Source: Terriglobia bacterium (GTDB lineage Bacteria > Acidobacteriota > Terriglobia > Bryobacterales > Bryobacteraceae). From it: a stretch of DNA of 64,000 nucleotides. Where the stretch lies: the NCBI GenBank assembly GCA_021325235.1, contig JAJPHN010000009.1:62001-126000 (forward strand), in the 5' to 3' direction. Of the stretch, positions 51,752 to 60,876 are shown one piece after another; position 1 is the stretch's first letter, and the number at the start of each line of letters is the position of its first letter. The translations under genes were made by a program, and so were the position numbers. The notes under the pieces are model-generated. The model searched no databases. It was not told where the DNA came from and was given only the letters and a program-made list of their open reading frames with translations.

Positions 51752-52066
51752 CTATTTGGCCGCCGCGTGATGCGCCACAATCTGGTTCTTGATCTTCTCG
51801 TAGGTAGCATGCGGAATGATCTTCTTCGTATCCAGATCAGTTTTCGCGCGGTAGGGGCGCCCCGCAATAATTTTTTGCGCCAGCGCCGGCCCAATGCCCG
51901 AAAGACTCTGCAGCTGGTCCGAAGTGGCGCTGTTGATGTCGATCTGATCGGCATGCGTGTCAGCCGCGGTCGAGCTACGCGCCGGAGCCGGATGCGTCGC
52001 CGTGCTCTGTGCAGCGGCAACAACAATGGTTACAGCAGGAATGAGGAGCCAGCGAAGAATTTGCAT
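51752..52066 (-). CDS. Exported helix-hairpin-helix protein (ComEA-like)
   Basis: A 104-residue protein with a signal peptide ([15 protein letters not shown]), an Ala/Thr/His-rich linker and a helix-hairpin-helix DNA-binding domain: [20 protein letters not shown], then [17 protein letters not shown]. ComEA proteins bind incoming DNA in the periplasm during natural transformation; this one is shorter and lacks the membrane anchor, so a simple role in competence is not certain. It is divergent from the GH106 gene with 20 bp between. Confidence 0.85.
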   Translation of the reverse strand: MQILRWLLIPAVTIVVAAAQSTATHPAPARSSTAADTHADQIDINSATSDQLQSLSGIGPALAQKIIAGRPYRAKTDLDTKKIIPHATYEKIKNQIVAHHAAAK

Positions 52067-52086
52067 ACCGTGGATTGTACAGCAGC

Positions 52087-53901
52087 ATGAACGATCCCTC
52101 CAAGCCTCGTGACAGATTCAGACCGATCACACGCTGGTGGTGGCTGGCCGGCCCGTTTTGCGAAACCGACATCCGCCGCCAGCTCGAATGGCTGTGTGCC
52201 AATGGCTTCGGCGGCGTGGAACTGGCCTGGCTCTATCCCGGCTGGCTCGATGATCCTGGCGAACGCCCCCAATGGCTCGGCCCCGAGTGGCAGTCGCTGG
52301 TCGCGTTCACCAAATCGCAATGCGACGCACTCGGTCTCGCATGCGATTTCACGTTTGGCAGTTGCTGGCCTTTCGGAGGATCGCACCTCACGCCAGCACA
52401 CGCAGCCCAGACCTTCGACGGCCTTTCGCGGCAACGGCTACGCTGCAGCTGGGAGCGCGGCGAGCAGCTGGTTCTCAATCATCTCTCGCACGAAGCTCTG
52501 GCAGTCTACGCGCGACCGCTGTTCGCGGCACTTCGGCCGGCGCTCGAAGGTTGGCCATCCGCGCTCTTCTGCGATTCGCTCGAGCTCGAGACCGAACGTC
52601 TCTCCTTCTCCGGTCTGTTCCGTGAATTCGAGCAGCGCTTCGGCTATGCCCTGCCCCACCACATCAGCAAGCTGAACCGCTCGCCACACGTCCGCTACGA
52701 TTACCGCAAACTGATCGCCGACACGATGGTTCGCGAGTTTTACGAAGCCTTTACTGCTCTGTGCCACGCGCATGGCGCCCTCAGCCGCGTGCAGTGCCAC
52801 GGTTCTCCCACGGACTTGCTCGCCGCCTATACCACCGTCGACATTCCCGAGTCCGAAAGCTTGCTTTTTCCGCCGGCCTTCTCCCGTATTGCCGCTTCAG
52901 CTGCTGCCTGGACCGGCAAACCCGTCGTCACGGCCGAAGCGTTTACCTGCCTTTACGGTTTTCCTGGCGACGGCGATGCCAACCGGCTCTGGAAACGCGA
53001 AGACGCTCGCGACATCCGCCTGCTTGCCGACGCGCTCTTCGCCAGCGGCGTGAACCGTATCGTTTGGCACGGCATGCCCTATCAGCCGGCCGGACGATCT
53101 GTCGAGTTCTACGCCTCTGTTCATGTCGGGCCGGACAGCGCCTTCGCGCAGGACCTGCCAGCTCTCAATCACTACTTCGCTCAAATGAGTGAGCAGTTGC
53201 AAAGCGGCCGCGCTTTCGCGCAAATCGGCGTGTATCTGCCCAACGAAGAGGCGCTCATGCTCCATCGCATCCCCGAGTCCGAGCGAACGCCCGGCGCCAA
53301 CTACATCTGGGAGATGCGCCACGCTGCCGTACCTGCTGAACTGGACGGCTTCGCTCCCGTGTGGATTTCACTGCCGTTTCTGCGCGAAGCTCGCGTCGAA
53401 AACGGATGCGTGCATTCACGCGAGCTGGCCCTCGAAGCTTTGTATATCGACTGCAAATGGCTCGATTACGCAGCGCTCGTCGAGTTTGCGCGATTGGCCG
53501 AGGCCGGCGCTCGCATCATCTGGAAGCGCCAATGCCGCGAGCCGGGCCATCGCAAGCATCGCGATTACAAGCGAGTCCAGGCACATGTTCGCCAACACGC
53601 CGAAAACGCAGTAAACCTGAAACCCGTGCTGGCGGGCGATGACCTTCCGCCGTACTGGACACGCCGCATCGGCGACGATCTTCTCATCTTCTTCGCTCAT
53701 CCACGCGCAAAGCAAATCCGCTATCCGATGCCCTACCGCTTCGGCGCGATCGACGAGGTCTTCGAACGCACCGTGGTCGTCAACTGGCGCGGTACCAGCA
53801 CGCCCTACACGCTGCGCTTCGAATCCGGCGAATCCATTCTGCTGCGCACCAACGCTCCGAAAGCGGTAGGTTCATCCTCGGTTCCCGGCGCAATCAGATG
53901 A
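52087..53901 (+). CDS. Glycoside hydrolase, alpha-L-rhamnosidase GH106-like
   Basis: A 604-residue enzyme. The opening [21 protein letters not shown], then [14 protein letters not shown], is typical of GH106. Further family-like segments are [35 protein letters not shown] and [16 protein letters not shown]106 enzymes release alpha-L-rhamnose from plant or bacterial glycans. It is shorter than many members (often 900 or more residues) and lacks the C-terminal beta-sandwich. No signal peptide is apparent. The ATG at 52087 is used. The last 97 bp overlap the GH5 gene on the other strand. Confidence 0.72.
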   Translation: MNDPSKPRDRFRPITRWWWLAGPFCETDIRRQLEWLCANGFGGVELAWLYPGWLDDPGERPQWLGPEWQSLVAFTKSQCDALGLACDFTFGSCWPFGGSHLTPAHAAQTFDGLSRQRLRCSWERGEQLVLNHLSHEALAVYARPLFAALRPALEGWPSALFCDSLELETERLSFSGLFREFEQRFGYALPHHISKLNRSPHVRYDYRKLIADTMVREFYEAFTALCHAHGALSRVQCHGSPTDLLAAYTTVDIPESESLLFPPAFSRIAASAAAWTGKPVVTAEAFTCLYGFPGDGDANRLWKREDARDIRLLADALFASGVNRIVWHGMPYQPAGRSVEFYASVHVGPDSAFAQDLPALNHYFAQMSEQLQSGRAFAQIGVYLPNEEALMLHRIPESERTPGANYIWEMRHAAVPAELDGFAPVWISLPFLREARVENGCVHSRELALEALYIDCKWLDYAALVEFARLAEAGARIIWKRQCREPGHRKHRDYKRVQAHVRQHAENAVNLKPVLAGDDLPPYWTRRIGDDLLIFFAHPRAKQIRYPMPYRFGAIDEVFERTVVVNWRGTSTPYTLRFESGESILLRTNAPKAVGSSSVPGAIR

Positions 53902-54755
53902 GGATGATCGCACCAGCTCCACGCCGCCCATCCGATTTCCAATGCGTCGAGATAATCCATCAGCTGATGTCCCCAGTCCAGATGTTCGTTTTCGCCTCCG
54001 AGCTCGGCCGCGAACACCGGATGCGTGCGGCTCAACTTCCCGAACGCCCGCTCCCAGTTCTTCGTTTTATGCGGATACACATGGGTTGAATAAACCACGT
54101 CCTCGATTCCCGCAATCGGAAAGCTCGACAGGTCATAACCCCAGTCGAGTCCCGACACGAAAATCAGCGCATCCGCATGTGCCGCGCGAATCGCGCGGAT
54201 CAGATCGCTAGCCCACTCGTGCCACACCCCGGCATCCACACGCCGGCGCTGCAATGGAAACGTATAGTCGTCCGGCAGCGGATCATGCGGCTCGTTGAAG
54301 ATGTCGTAGAGCACCGCCGGATTCGTGCGATAGCGCCGCGCCAGCAGGTCCCAGACGACCATTGCAGTGCGGTCCGGGAGCGCTGGCACAAAGTTCTCCC
54401 GGCCGTCCTTCAAATGCCCCCGCACCGTCTGCGCATCCAGCCATTGCAGGTCGAGCAGCGTGTACATCTTTCGCTCGGCAGCGCCTGCAATCGCCTCGTC
54501 GAGCGCGCATCGGTACGCCTCAGAACCGATCGCCCATGCCGCGTTGAAGGGCAGCCGGACGAGGTTCGCGCCCCAGCCCGCAATGCGATCGAGCGCAGCT
54601 TCACCCATTCGTGACTCACGGTTGTATTCGAAACCCGACCAGTTCACGCCCCGCAGCCGCACCGGCTCTCCCGTCCGGGCATTCACGATCCTGTTACCAA
54701 GCGCCTTCAGTGCCGGAAGTTGGGCTGCAACGTTTTCGGGTACATTCTGGTCCAT
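53805..54755 (-). CDS. Glycoside hydrolase family 5 (cellulase-type) enzyme
   Basis: A 316-residue (beta/alpha)8 glycosidase. RLRGVNWSGFEYNRES opens the barrel, the acid/base is Glu155 in YDIFNEPHD, and the nucleophile is Glu251 in VFAAELGGEN; STHVYPHKTKNW and [11 protein letters not shown] are also typical. No signal peptide is seen, so it may act inside the cell on imported oligosaccharides. The substrate (beta-glucan, mannan or other) is not fixed. Its last 97 bp overlap the end of the GH106 gene. It diverges from the BON-LysM gene with 18 bp between. Confidence 0.88.
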   Translation of the reverse strand: MDQNVPENVAAQLPALKALGNRIVNARTGEPVRLRGVNWSGFEYNRESRMGEAALDRIAGWGANLVRLPFNAAWAIGSEAYRCALDEAIAGAAERKMYTLLDLQWLDAQTVRGHLKDGRENFVPALPDRTAMVVWDLLARRYRTNPAVLYDIFNEPHDPLPDDYTFPLQRRRVDAGVWHEWASDLIRAIRAAHADALIFVSGLDWGYDLSSFPIAGIEDVVYSTHVYPHKTKNWERAFGKLSRTHPVFAAELGGENEHLDWGHQLMDYLDALEIGWAAWSWCDHPHLIAPGTEDEPTAFGALVRSRMDSPDSKRSV

Positions 54756-54773
54756 TTCGAGAGGAGCAATCCA

Positions 54774-55208
54774 ATGGACAGATTAGAAGAGTTGAAAAAT
54801 AAGTACAAAGGCGCGCTCGATACCATTCAGCAGAAGGGCGTTCGCCTGTCGCACCTGCATGTGCAGGACAATAAGCTGTTTATCCAGGGCGCCGCGCCCT
54901 CCGAGGACGCCAAAAATGCCGTCTGGAACGCGATCAAAGCGGCCGACCCGAGCTATAGCGATCTCACCTGCGATCTGACCGTCGATCCCAGCCTCGCTCC
55001 CCAGCAGGCACAATCGGCAACAGCTGCAGCCGGCGGCGCTTCGTCGTCCGGGCGGACCTACAAAGTTGCGCCGGGCGACACGCTGTCCAAAATCGCAAAG
55101 GAATACTACGGGAACGCGAACGATTACAACAAAATCTTCGATGCCAATCGCGACAAGCTCTCCGACCCCAATAAAATCCAGGTCGGCCAGGAGTTGGTGA
55201 TTCCTTAA
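54774..55208 (+). CDS. BON-LysM protein (Kbp/YgaU-like)
   Basis: A 144-residue protein with an N-terminal BON domain (VRLSHLHVQDNKLFIQGAAP, then SEDAKNAVWNAIK) and a C-terminal LysM domain (RTYKVAPGDTLSKIAKEYYG, then NKIQVGQELVIP). The size and order match E. coli Kbp (YgaU), a cytoplasmic potassium-binding protein, and there is no signal peptide. The ATG at 54774 has GAGGAG upstream. Its stop overlaps the stop of the convergent zinc-ribbon gene. Confidence 0.88.
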   Translation: MDRLEELKNKYKGALDTIQQKGVRLSHLHVQDNKLFIQGAAPSEDAKNAVWNAIKAADPSYSDLTCDLTVDPSLAPQQAQSATAAAGGASSSGRTYKVAPGDTLSKIAKEYYGNANDYNKIFDANRDKLSDPNKIQVGQELVIP

Positions 55209-55603
55209 ACCATCGGTTTCCCGCACTCGCCGCAGAACTTGAGGGGCTGCGCGAAACTCGCCTTACAGTGCGGGCAAACCGTAGCGAATTCCGGCTTCTG
55301 CGCAGGTTGTTTCAGCGGCCGCGCGGCGCTCCATCCGAGACGTTGCGCGGCCGTTTCCATTTCCGCCAGTACAACCGCCAGTTCGCGCTGTAGGGCCTGC
55401 TTGCTCTGCTGATAATCTTCGTCCGACAATTTACCCAGCCGGTACTCAAATTGCAGATCGCGCAGGTTTCCGTAGATCGCCTGCTTCCGGTCTTCCAGAT
55501 ACTGCACTGGCGAGACAGCCTCCGGCTCCGGTACATCCTTCGCGCGAATCCCTAGCGTGAAATACAGCGCCGCCAGCACGATCGCCGCGGCCAGCACAAT
55601 CAT
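55205..55603 (-). CDS. Membrane-anchored zinc-ribbon protein, last gene of ccm cluster (CcmI-like position)
   Basis: A 132-residue protein: an N-terminal membrane helix (IVLAAAIVLAALYFTLGI), a helical segment with YLEDRKQAIYGNLRDLQFEY and DEDYQQSKQALQRELAVVLA resembling the N-terminal part of CcmI/CycH, and a C-terminal zinc ribbon (CPHCKASFAQPLKFCGECGK). The ATG at 55603 overlaps the ccmH stop by one base (TGATG), indicating coupling; a GTG at 55606 is the alternative. It probably assists CcmH in handling apocytochrome c, but this is inferred from position. Confidence 0.8.
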   Translation of the reverse strand: MIVLAAAIVLAALYFTLGIRAKDVPEPEAVSPVQYLEDRKQAIYGNLRDLQFEYRLGKLSDEDYQQSKQALQRELAVVLAEMETAAQRLGWSAARPLKQPAQKPEFATVCPHCKASFAQPLKFCGECGKPMV

Positions 55604-56103
55604 CACGTGCGATCGTCCTCGAGTTCGCGATCCATCTGTGCACGATAGCGCTCAATCAGCGATTCATCCGTGGGCGTCAACGGTTCCGGCGCTTTTTGAT
55701 GTCTTCGCACGAACGCCGACCAGATCCACAAACCGATCAGCAGCGCGACACCGGGCATTACCCACGTCACAATCGGTCCCAAACCCTGAGCTGGCGGCGA
55801 AGCCAGCGCGACGATTCCTTCCTCGCGAACAATATCGTTCACGATCGCCTCGTCGCTCATGCCCTTCTGCTTCATGCTGTAGATCCGGTGCCGCATCGGA
55901 TCCGCTGAACTGCAGCGCAGCATCGGACAATCGCCCACCGTGTTGCGGCATCCTCCGCAGCGGCAGGCCAGCTTGGCGCCTACACGGGTCACGTCCGGTG
56001 TCAGGTACGACGTAGACTCCTGCGCCCCCACCTGTATCGCGACCGCCCCGACAACAGCCAAGAACGCCAGCAGTAACTTAGGACTGAACCGTTGCCGTCG
56101 CAC
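55603..56103 (-). CDS. ccmH: Cytochrome c maturation protein CcmH (thiol oxidoreductase)
   Basis: A 166-residue protein with a signal/membrane helix, the Cys motif region LACRCGGCRNTVGDCPMLRC, the helical GMSDEAIVNDIVREEG and a C-terminal membrane helix (IVTWVMPGVALLIGLWIWSA). In classical CcmH the motif is LRCxxCQ; here it is a Cys-richer variant (CxCxxC...CxxxxC). CcmH reduces the apocytochrome haem-binding cysteines. The GTG at 56103 lies 26 bp inside ccmF. Confidence 0.88.
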   Translation of the reverse strand: MRRQRFSPKLLLAFLAVVGAVAIQVGAQESTSYLTPDVTRVGAKLACRCGGCRNTVGDCPMLRCSSADPMRHRIYSMKQKGMSDEAIVNDIVREEGIVALASPPAQGLGPIVTWVMPGVALLIGLWIWSAFVRRHQKAPEPLTPTDESLIERYRAQMDRELEDDRT

Positions 56104-58090
56104 GCGTAAAACCTACAATCTCCGTGCGCGCGTAATGCAGCCGCACCTTCGAAGGAATCAGGCAGATAATCGTTCCGCCCAGCAAGACAAAATAGCCGAT
56201 CCAGACCCACGCAACCAGCGGCAAGATGGACATCTGAAAGATAGCTTTCGTGTTGTCCGGCGAGATGCCTGCAAAGTTCACGTAAAGATCTTCGTTTAAG
56301 CGGCGGCGGATTGCGATGATCGACGATTGCTCCTGACTCGATTTGTAGAGGCGAATTTCCGGCGTCAGCTGGTCGATCACATGACCGTCTCGAGACACAT
56401 CCACGAACGCCCGGCTCGATTCGTAGTTGCTGTTATCGCCGTTCGTAACACTCAACAGCTTCAGTTCGTAATGCCCGAAGCGGGTGCTCTGATTCAGCCC
56501 GAGACTCAGCGTCTGGCGCAAATTGAAGGCGTTGCCCGTGAATCCGATAAACATGAACACGATGCCCATGTGCACGAGATAGCCGCCGTACCGCCGCGTA
56601 TTGCGCCAGGTGAGCTCGACCACCGCTCGCGGCATCGGCAAACTTTCTTTGGCATGGATCGCGCGCGCGCCTTTCCAGAACTCGATCACAATCGTCGCGA
56701 TCACAAATGCGCACAGACCAAAGGAAATGAGCGGCGCAATCTGATGAACACCGCAGGCGAGCAAAATGATCGCTACTGCCGCGCCGATAATCGAAGGAAT
56801 CAGGAACGCGCGCTTCAAACTGTTCAGCGAACTCTTGCGCCAGGCAATGAGCGGGCCGATTCCCGTCAGCAGCAGCAGAAATAATCCGATCGGCACGTTC
56901 ACCCGGTTGTAGTACGGTGCATCGATCGTCTCCTTCTCACCGCTGATCGCTTCCATCAGCACCGGAAACAATGTGCCCCACAAAACCGCGAAGCAGCTCG
57001 CCAGCAGAATCAGATTGTTGAATAGAAAACTCGATTCGCGCGAAACAACGCTTTCCAGCTTCACTTCGCTGCGCAAATACGGCAGATTGCGAATAATTGC
57101 AAATGCAGTCAATGCCGTCGCCGTAAGGATGAATGTCGTGAAATACGGCTTTACTGGCGACTGCGCGAACGCATGTACCGACGAGACCAGCCCCGTTCGC
57201 GTCAATGTCGTTCCGAGTATGCTCAGCAGGAACGTAGCCGAGACCAGCACCATGTTCCAGACCTTCATCATTCCCTTTTTTTCCTGCATCATCACCGAAT
57301 GCAGAAACGCGGTCGCCGTAATCCAGGGCATCAGTGACGCGTTTTCCACCGGATCCCAACCCCAGTAGCCGCCCCAGCCGAGCACCGTGTAGGCCCAGTA
57401 CATGCCGAGCGAAACGCCCGTGCTCTGAAACAGCCACGTCACAATCGCCCAGCGCCGCGTCGTATGAATCCATGCCTCGCCCGGCTGCTTGGTCACCAGC
57501 GATGCCATCGCAAACGCAAACGGCACCGTGAATCCGACGTAGCCGAGATACAGCATCGGCGGATGAATCGCCATCGTCCACCACTGCAGCAGCGGGCTCA
57601 GGCCGTTGCCATCGCCGACATCGATCACGCCTTTGCCCGCCATCAGTAGCTGAAACGGGCTCGCCACAAACGAGATCATCCCCACGAAAAACGCGAGCGT
57701 CGTCATCAGAATCGCGACCACAATCGGCATCATCTCGCGGAACTTGCGCCGGTTCGTGAAAACAACCACGGCCGAATAGCACGAAAGTATCCAGCTCCAG
57801 AACAGCAGTGAGCCTTCCTGTCCGCCCCACCAGGCCGCGAATTTATAAACCAGCGGCATCGCGCGATTACTGTGCGAGGCCACGTACGCCATGCGGTAAT
57901 CGCCCTTGATCAGCGAACTTACCAGCACCGCCGCCGCAATCGTGAGCAGCAGCCAGATCGCATACACCGCGCGCTCCGCGCTCACCACCAGAAACGGCCG
58001 GCGCCCGTACTTCCCCGCAATCGCCGCAATGACCGCGAACACGGCCAGACAAAACGCGGTCAGAACCGAAAGAGCGCCGATATTTTCCAT
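56078..58090 (-). CDS. ccmF: Haem lyase CcmF/NrfE
   Basis: A 670-residue multi-spanning membrane protein. The haem-handling tryptophan-rich motif GWGGYWGWDPVENASLMPW is at about 237-255, flanked by conserved His-containing segments (MAIHPPMLYLGYVGFTVPFA). About 13-15 hydrophobic helices are present and a periplasmic domain lies near the C-terminus (TLSLGLNQSTRFGHYELKLL). CcmF attaches haem to apocytochrome c. The gene lies 42 bp downstream of ccmE on the same strand and overlaps ccmH by 26 bp. Confidence 0.95.
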   Translation of the reverse strand: MENIGALSVLTAFCLAVFAVIAAIAGKYGRRPFLVVSAERAVYAIWLLLTIAAAVLVSSLIKGDYRMAYVASHSNRAMPLVYKFAAWWGGQEGSLLFWSWILSCYSAVVVFTNRRKFREMMPIVVAILMTTLAFFVGMISFVASPFQLLMAGKGVIDVGDGNGLSPLLQWWTMAIHPPMLYLGYVGFTVPFAFAMASLVTKQPGEAWIHTTRRWAIVTWLFQSTGVSLGMYWAYTVLGWGGYWGWDPVENASLMPWITATAFLHSVMMQEKKGMMKVWNMVLVSATFLLSILGTTLTRTGLVSSVHAFAQSPVKPYFTTFILTATALTAFAIIRNLPYLRSEVKLESVVSRESSFLFNNLILLASCFAVLWGTLFPVLMEAISGEKETIDAPYYNRVNVPIGLFLLLLTGIGPLIAWRKSSLNSLKRAFLIPSIIGAAVAIILLACGVHQIAPLISFGLCAFVIATIVIEFWKGARAIHAKESLPMPRAVVELTWRNTRRYGGYLVHMGIVFMFIGFTGNAFNLRQTLSLGLNQSTRFGHYELKLLSVTNGDNSNYESSRAFVDVSRDGHVIDQLTPEIRLYKSSQEQSSIIAIRRRLNEDLYVNFAGISPDNTKAIFQMSILPLVAWVWIGYFVLLGGTIICLIPSKVRLHYARTEIVGFTRATATVQS

Positions 58091-58132
58091 GCTGTTTAGA
58101 AGACTATCGAAGAGTACCGCTGAAGACCACCG

Positions 58133-58570
58133 CTAGATGCGCTTGGCGTCCGCCGTCTGCTCATGCTGCAGACCGCGCTGGCTTGGCTTCGCTTCATATT
58201 TCGAAGCGCATTTCGCCTGAATCGTGCTCGCCTCGAAGACGCCATCCGGCCCCAGCCGCCCATAGGCCAGCGCCTGCGCGTTGTCCTTGAATGTGTCGGG
58301 CAGCGGATCGGTCCCTGTGTAGAGAACACGCAGCGTCTGAGCGCCCTGATGCAGCACAAACGAGGTTCCGGTCGCGCTTTTCACGATCGAACCCGGCTGC
58401 ACATCGCCGCCCACCCGCAGCCGCTCGTGTTGCGCCGCCGGACCCATCTGCGCCAGCTCAGGAATCGTTTTGTAATACGCTTTCGTATCTTTGACGCCGC
58501 CCACCGCCAGCCAGACCAGGGATCCGACAATCGCAGCAATCAGAATGCCGAACTTTACATAGGTCTTCAT
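58133..58570 (-). CDS. ccmE: Cytochrome c-type biogenesis haem chaperone CcmE, Cys-type
   Basis: A 145-residue membrane-anchored haem chaperone. An N-terminal helix (FGILIAAIVGSLVWLAVGG) is followed by the OB-fold domain (RLRVGGDVQPGSIVKSATGT, LRVLYTGTDPLPDTFKDN, AYGRLGPDGVFEAS). In most bacteria haem is bound to His in KHDExY. Here the site reads AKCASKYEAK: Cys121 followed three residues later by Tyr125, the CxxxY variant known from deltaproteobacteria and archaea. It is the first gene of the ccmE-ccmF-ccmH cluster. Confidence 0.92.
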   Translation of the reverse strand: MKTYVKFGILIAAIVGSLVWLAVGGVKDTKAYYKTIPELAQMGPAAQHERLRVGGDVQPGSIVKSATGTSFVLHQGAQTLRVLYTGTDPLPDTFKDNAQALAYGRLGPDGVFEASTIQAKCASKYEAKPSQRGLQHEQTADAKRI

Positions 58571-58695
58571 AGGCGTAACGGGGCTGAAATCACAGTATAT
58601 CTTCGTTTGCCGCTGACTGTGCTTTCTGGCTCACACCTCACAACTACTGATCAGCGCCCCTCCCGGCCAGTACACTTGAGTTTCGGGACGTTCCC

Positions 58696-59961
58696 TTGGC
58701 ATCCGAACCCAGAGCCATCGCCGCACGCACCGCCTCCGCATCCCGAGAGGCGCGCCGCATCGCGCAACTCGCTGAAAGCCCGGCTCTCTTCGAAGCCCAA
58801 CGCTGGTTCGCGCGCGAACGCGGCTGGATCAACGAAACGCACCTCCAGCTCTGCCGCATTCCCGCCCCTACGTTTTTCGAAGGCCAGCGCGCCGAGTGGT
58901 TTCGCGCGCAGCTCGAGCAGTTTGGCTGGCGCGCCCGCCTCGATCGCGCCGGCAATGTTCTGGCCGATCAGCCCGAATCCGAAACCCCGCTCCTCATCGT
59001 CTCCGCGCACCTCGATACCGTCTTCGCGCCCAATCGCCCGGACGACATTTCTATAGCGAGCGATGGCCGCCTGCTCGGCCCCGGAGTATCCGATAACGGC
59101 GCCGGTCTCTCGGCTCTCCTCGCGCTCGCCCGCCTGCTGGTCGAAAATCCCGATCTCCAATCTCTCGCCTCTCGTGTCCTTCTGGTGGCCAATGTCGGCG
59201 AAGAAGGCGAGGGCAATCTGAGCGGTATGCGCTATCTTTGCCTGCACGGCCTTCCGCGCCAGAGCCGCCCGATCGGCGCATTCCTCGTGCTCGACGGTCC
59301 CTCCACCGAGCACATCACTGCCCAGGCTCTCGCCAGCCGCCGTTTCGAAATCGCCTTTTCCGGTCCCGGCGGCCACAGCTGGAACGACTATGGCGTCCCC
59401 AATCCCGTGCACGCGCTCGGCGAGCTCATCAGCCACTTCGCCCAGGGCGCGGACGCGCGCCTCGCAGCCGAACGCAAAACTCGCTCTTCGTACAACTTCG
59501 GCATCGTCGAAGGCGGCTCCAGCATCAACGCCATTCCCTCCGCCGCACGCGCCAAACTCGATCTGCGCTCGGAGAACTCGGCCGTGCTCGATGAACTCGC
59601 TGCGCTTCTGCGAACCTCCGTCGAGCGAAGCCTGGAACGCGAGCAGCGTATCTCCCGCGCCGGAAAACTTTCGGCCGCTATCAAGGAACTCGGCTCACGC
59701 CCCGGCGGCAAGCTCGACGACAAATCGCCCCTGCTCGAAGCAGTTCAGGCTGTTGATAACTATCTCAACATTCGCTCCCGCATCGACTGCGCTTCCACCG
59801 ACGCGAACGTACCGCTCTCCATGGGCTTACCCGCCATCTCCATCGGTGCCGGCGGACAGGGCGGAGGCGCGCACACCTCCGGCGAATGGTATCAGCCCGA
59901 AGGCCGCGAAACAGGACTCCGCCGCATTCTCCTCTTACTCGCTCTTCTCGCCGAAGCATGA
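58696..59961 (+). CDS. M20 family metallopeptidase
   Basis: A 421-residue zinc peptidase. Metal-site motifs are present: VSAHLDTVF (His, Asp), GVSDNGAGLS (bridging Asp), VGEEGEGNLSG (catalytic and ligand Glu), and the terminal His in GGAHTSGEWYQPEGRE. The dimerisation domain holds FSGPGGHSWNDYG. Members cleave di- or tripeptides or deacylate amino acids. The TTG at 58696 is used because no ATG or GTG lies near the start of homology; a nearby upstream region is occupied by the ccmE promoter side. It overlaps the EamA gene by 4 bp. Confidence 0.88.
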   Translation: MASEPRAIAARTASASREARRIAQLAESPALFEAQRWFARERGWINETHLQLCRIPAPTFFEGQRAEWFRAQLEQFGWRARLDRAGNVLADQPESETPLLIVSAHLDTVFAPNRPDDISIASDGRLLGPGVSDNGAGLSALLALARLLVENPDLQSLASRVLLVANVGEEGEGNLSGMRYLCLHGLPRQSRPIGAFLVLDGPSTEHITAQALASRRFEIAFSGPGGHSWNDYGVPNPVHALGELISHFAQGADARLAAERKTRSSYNFGIVEGGSSINAIPSAARAKLDLRSENSAVLDELAALLRTSVERSLEREQRISRAGKLSAAIKELGSRPGGKLDDKSPLLEAVQAVDNYLNIRSRIDCASTDANVPLSMGLPAISIGAGGQGGGAHTSGEWYQPEGRETGLRRILLLLALLAEA

Positions 59962-60869
59962 GCCGCGCCAACGCTCCGCCGCGCTGGCAGGCGGAACTCG
60001 CGCTTGCCTTCGTCGCGCTCGTCTGGGGCTCCACCTTCGTCGTTGTCAAGAGCGCGCTGACCGATATTTCGACCGTCTATTTCCTCGCGCTGCGCTTCTC
60101 GCTGGCCGCCTTCTGCATGCTGCTGATGTTCTGGCCGTCCTTTCGAAGCAGCAACGGCGCCGCCATTCGCAAAGGTCTCGCAGGCGGCGGCATCGCCGGC
60201 ATCTTCCTCTGGCTCGGCTATGTGCTTCAGACCTTCGGCCTCAAGTACACCACCGCCGGCAAGTCGGGCTTCATTACCGGCTTCTACATCGCGCTCGTGC
60301 CGCTGCTCGGCGCCGCCCTCTACCGGCGCTGGCCGCCTGCGCGCGAGCTTCTGGGAATCGCGGTCGCCACTGCCGGCATCGCCATTCTCACCCTGCCCCG
60401 AGGCAATCGATTCGTCATGAACCGCGGCGATCTGCTGACCATCGGCTGCGCTATCGCCTTCGCCATCCATCTTCTCGTCCTCGGCTACTACTCGCAGCGC
60501 TGTCTGGTTTCAGCTGTTGCACTCGGCCAGATCGCCTGCTCGGCCGTGCTCTCGACCATCTCTCTCGCCTGGGAACGTCCTTCGGCCATCTGGAACCGCA
60601 ACGTGCTCTTCGCTCTTACCCTCACGGCGATCTTCGCCACCGCCCTCGCGTTCGCCATTCAGACCTGGGGCCAGAAATACACCTCGCCCTCTCGCACCGC
60701 GCTCATCTTCGCTCTGGAGCCCGTCTTTGCTTTAGCCACGGCAGTCTCGGTCGGCCGCGAAGCGCTGACTGCTGCCGCGCTGGCCGGAGGCGCGCTGGTT
60801 CTCGCCGGAATTCTGCTGGTAGAACTCAAACCGAAACCGCGCACGCAACTCGAGCAGGTGGAAAATTGA
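59958..60869 (+). CDS. EamA/DMT superfamily transporter
   Basis: A 303-residue inner-membrane protein with ten predicted helices in two EamA repeats (LALAFVALVWGSTFVVVKSA in the first; LFALTLTAIFATALAFAIQ and TALIFALEPVFALATAVSV in the second). Family members export amino acids or other metabolites. It begins at ATG 59958, overlapping the M20 stop (ATGA), so the peptidase and exporter are coupled. The ligand is unknown. The 3' end is 7 bp from the convergent anti-sigma gene. Confidence 0.9.
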   Translation: MSRANAPPRWQAELALAFVALVWGSTFVVVKSALTDISTVYFLALRFSLAAFCMLLMFWPSFRSSNGAAIRKGLAGGGIAGIFLWLGYVLQTFGLKYTTAGKSGFITGFYIALVPLLGAALYRRWPPARELLGIAVATAGIAILTLPRGNRFVMNRGDLLTIGCAIAFAIHLLVLGYYSQRCLVSAVALGQIACSAVLSTISLAWERPSAIWNRNVLFALTLTAIFATALAFAIQTWGQKYTSPSRTALIFALEPVFALATAVSVGREALTAAALAGGALVLAGILLVELKPKPRTQLEQVEN

Positions 60870-60876
60870 GAGCGCC

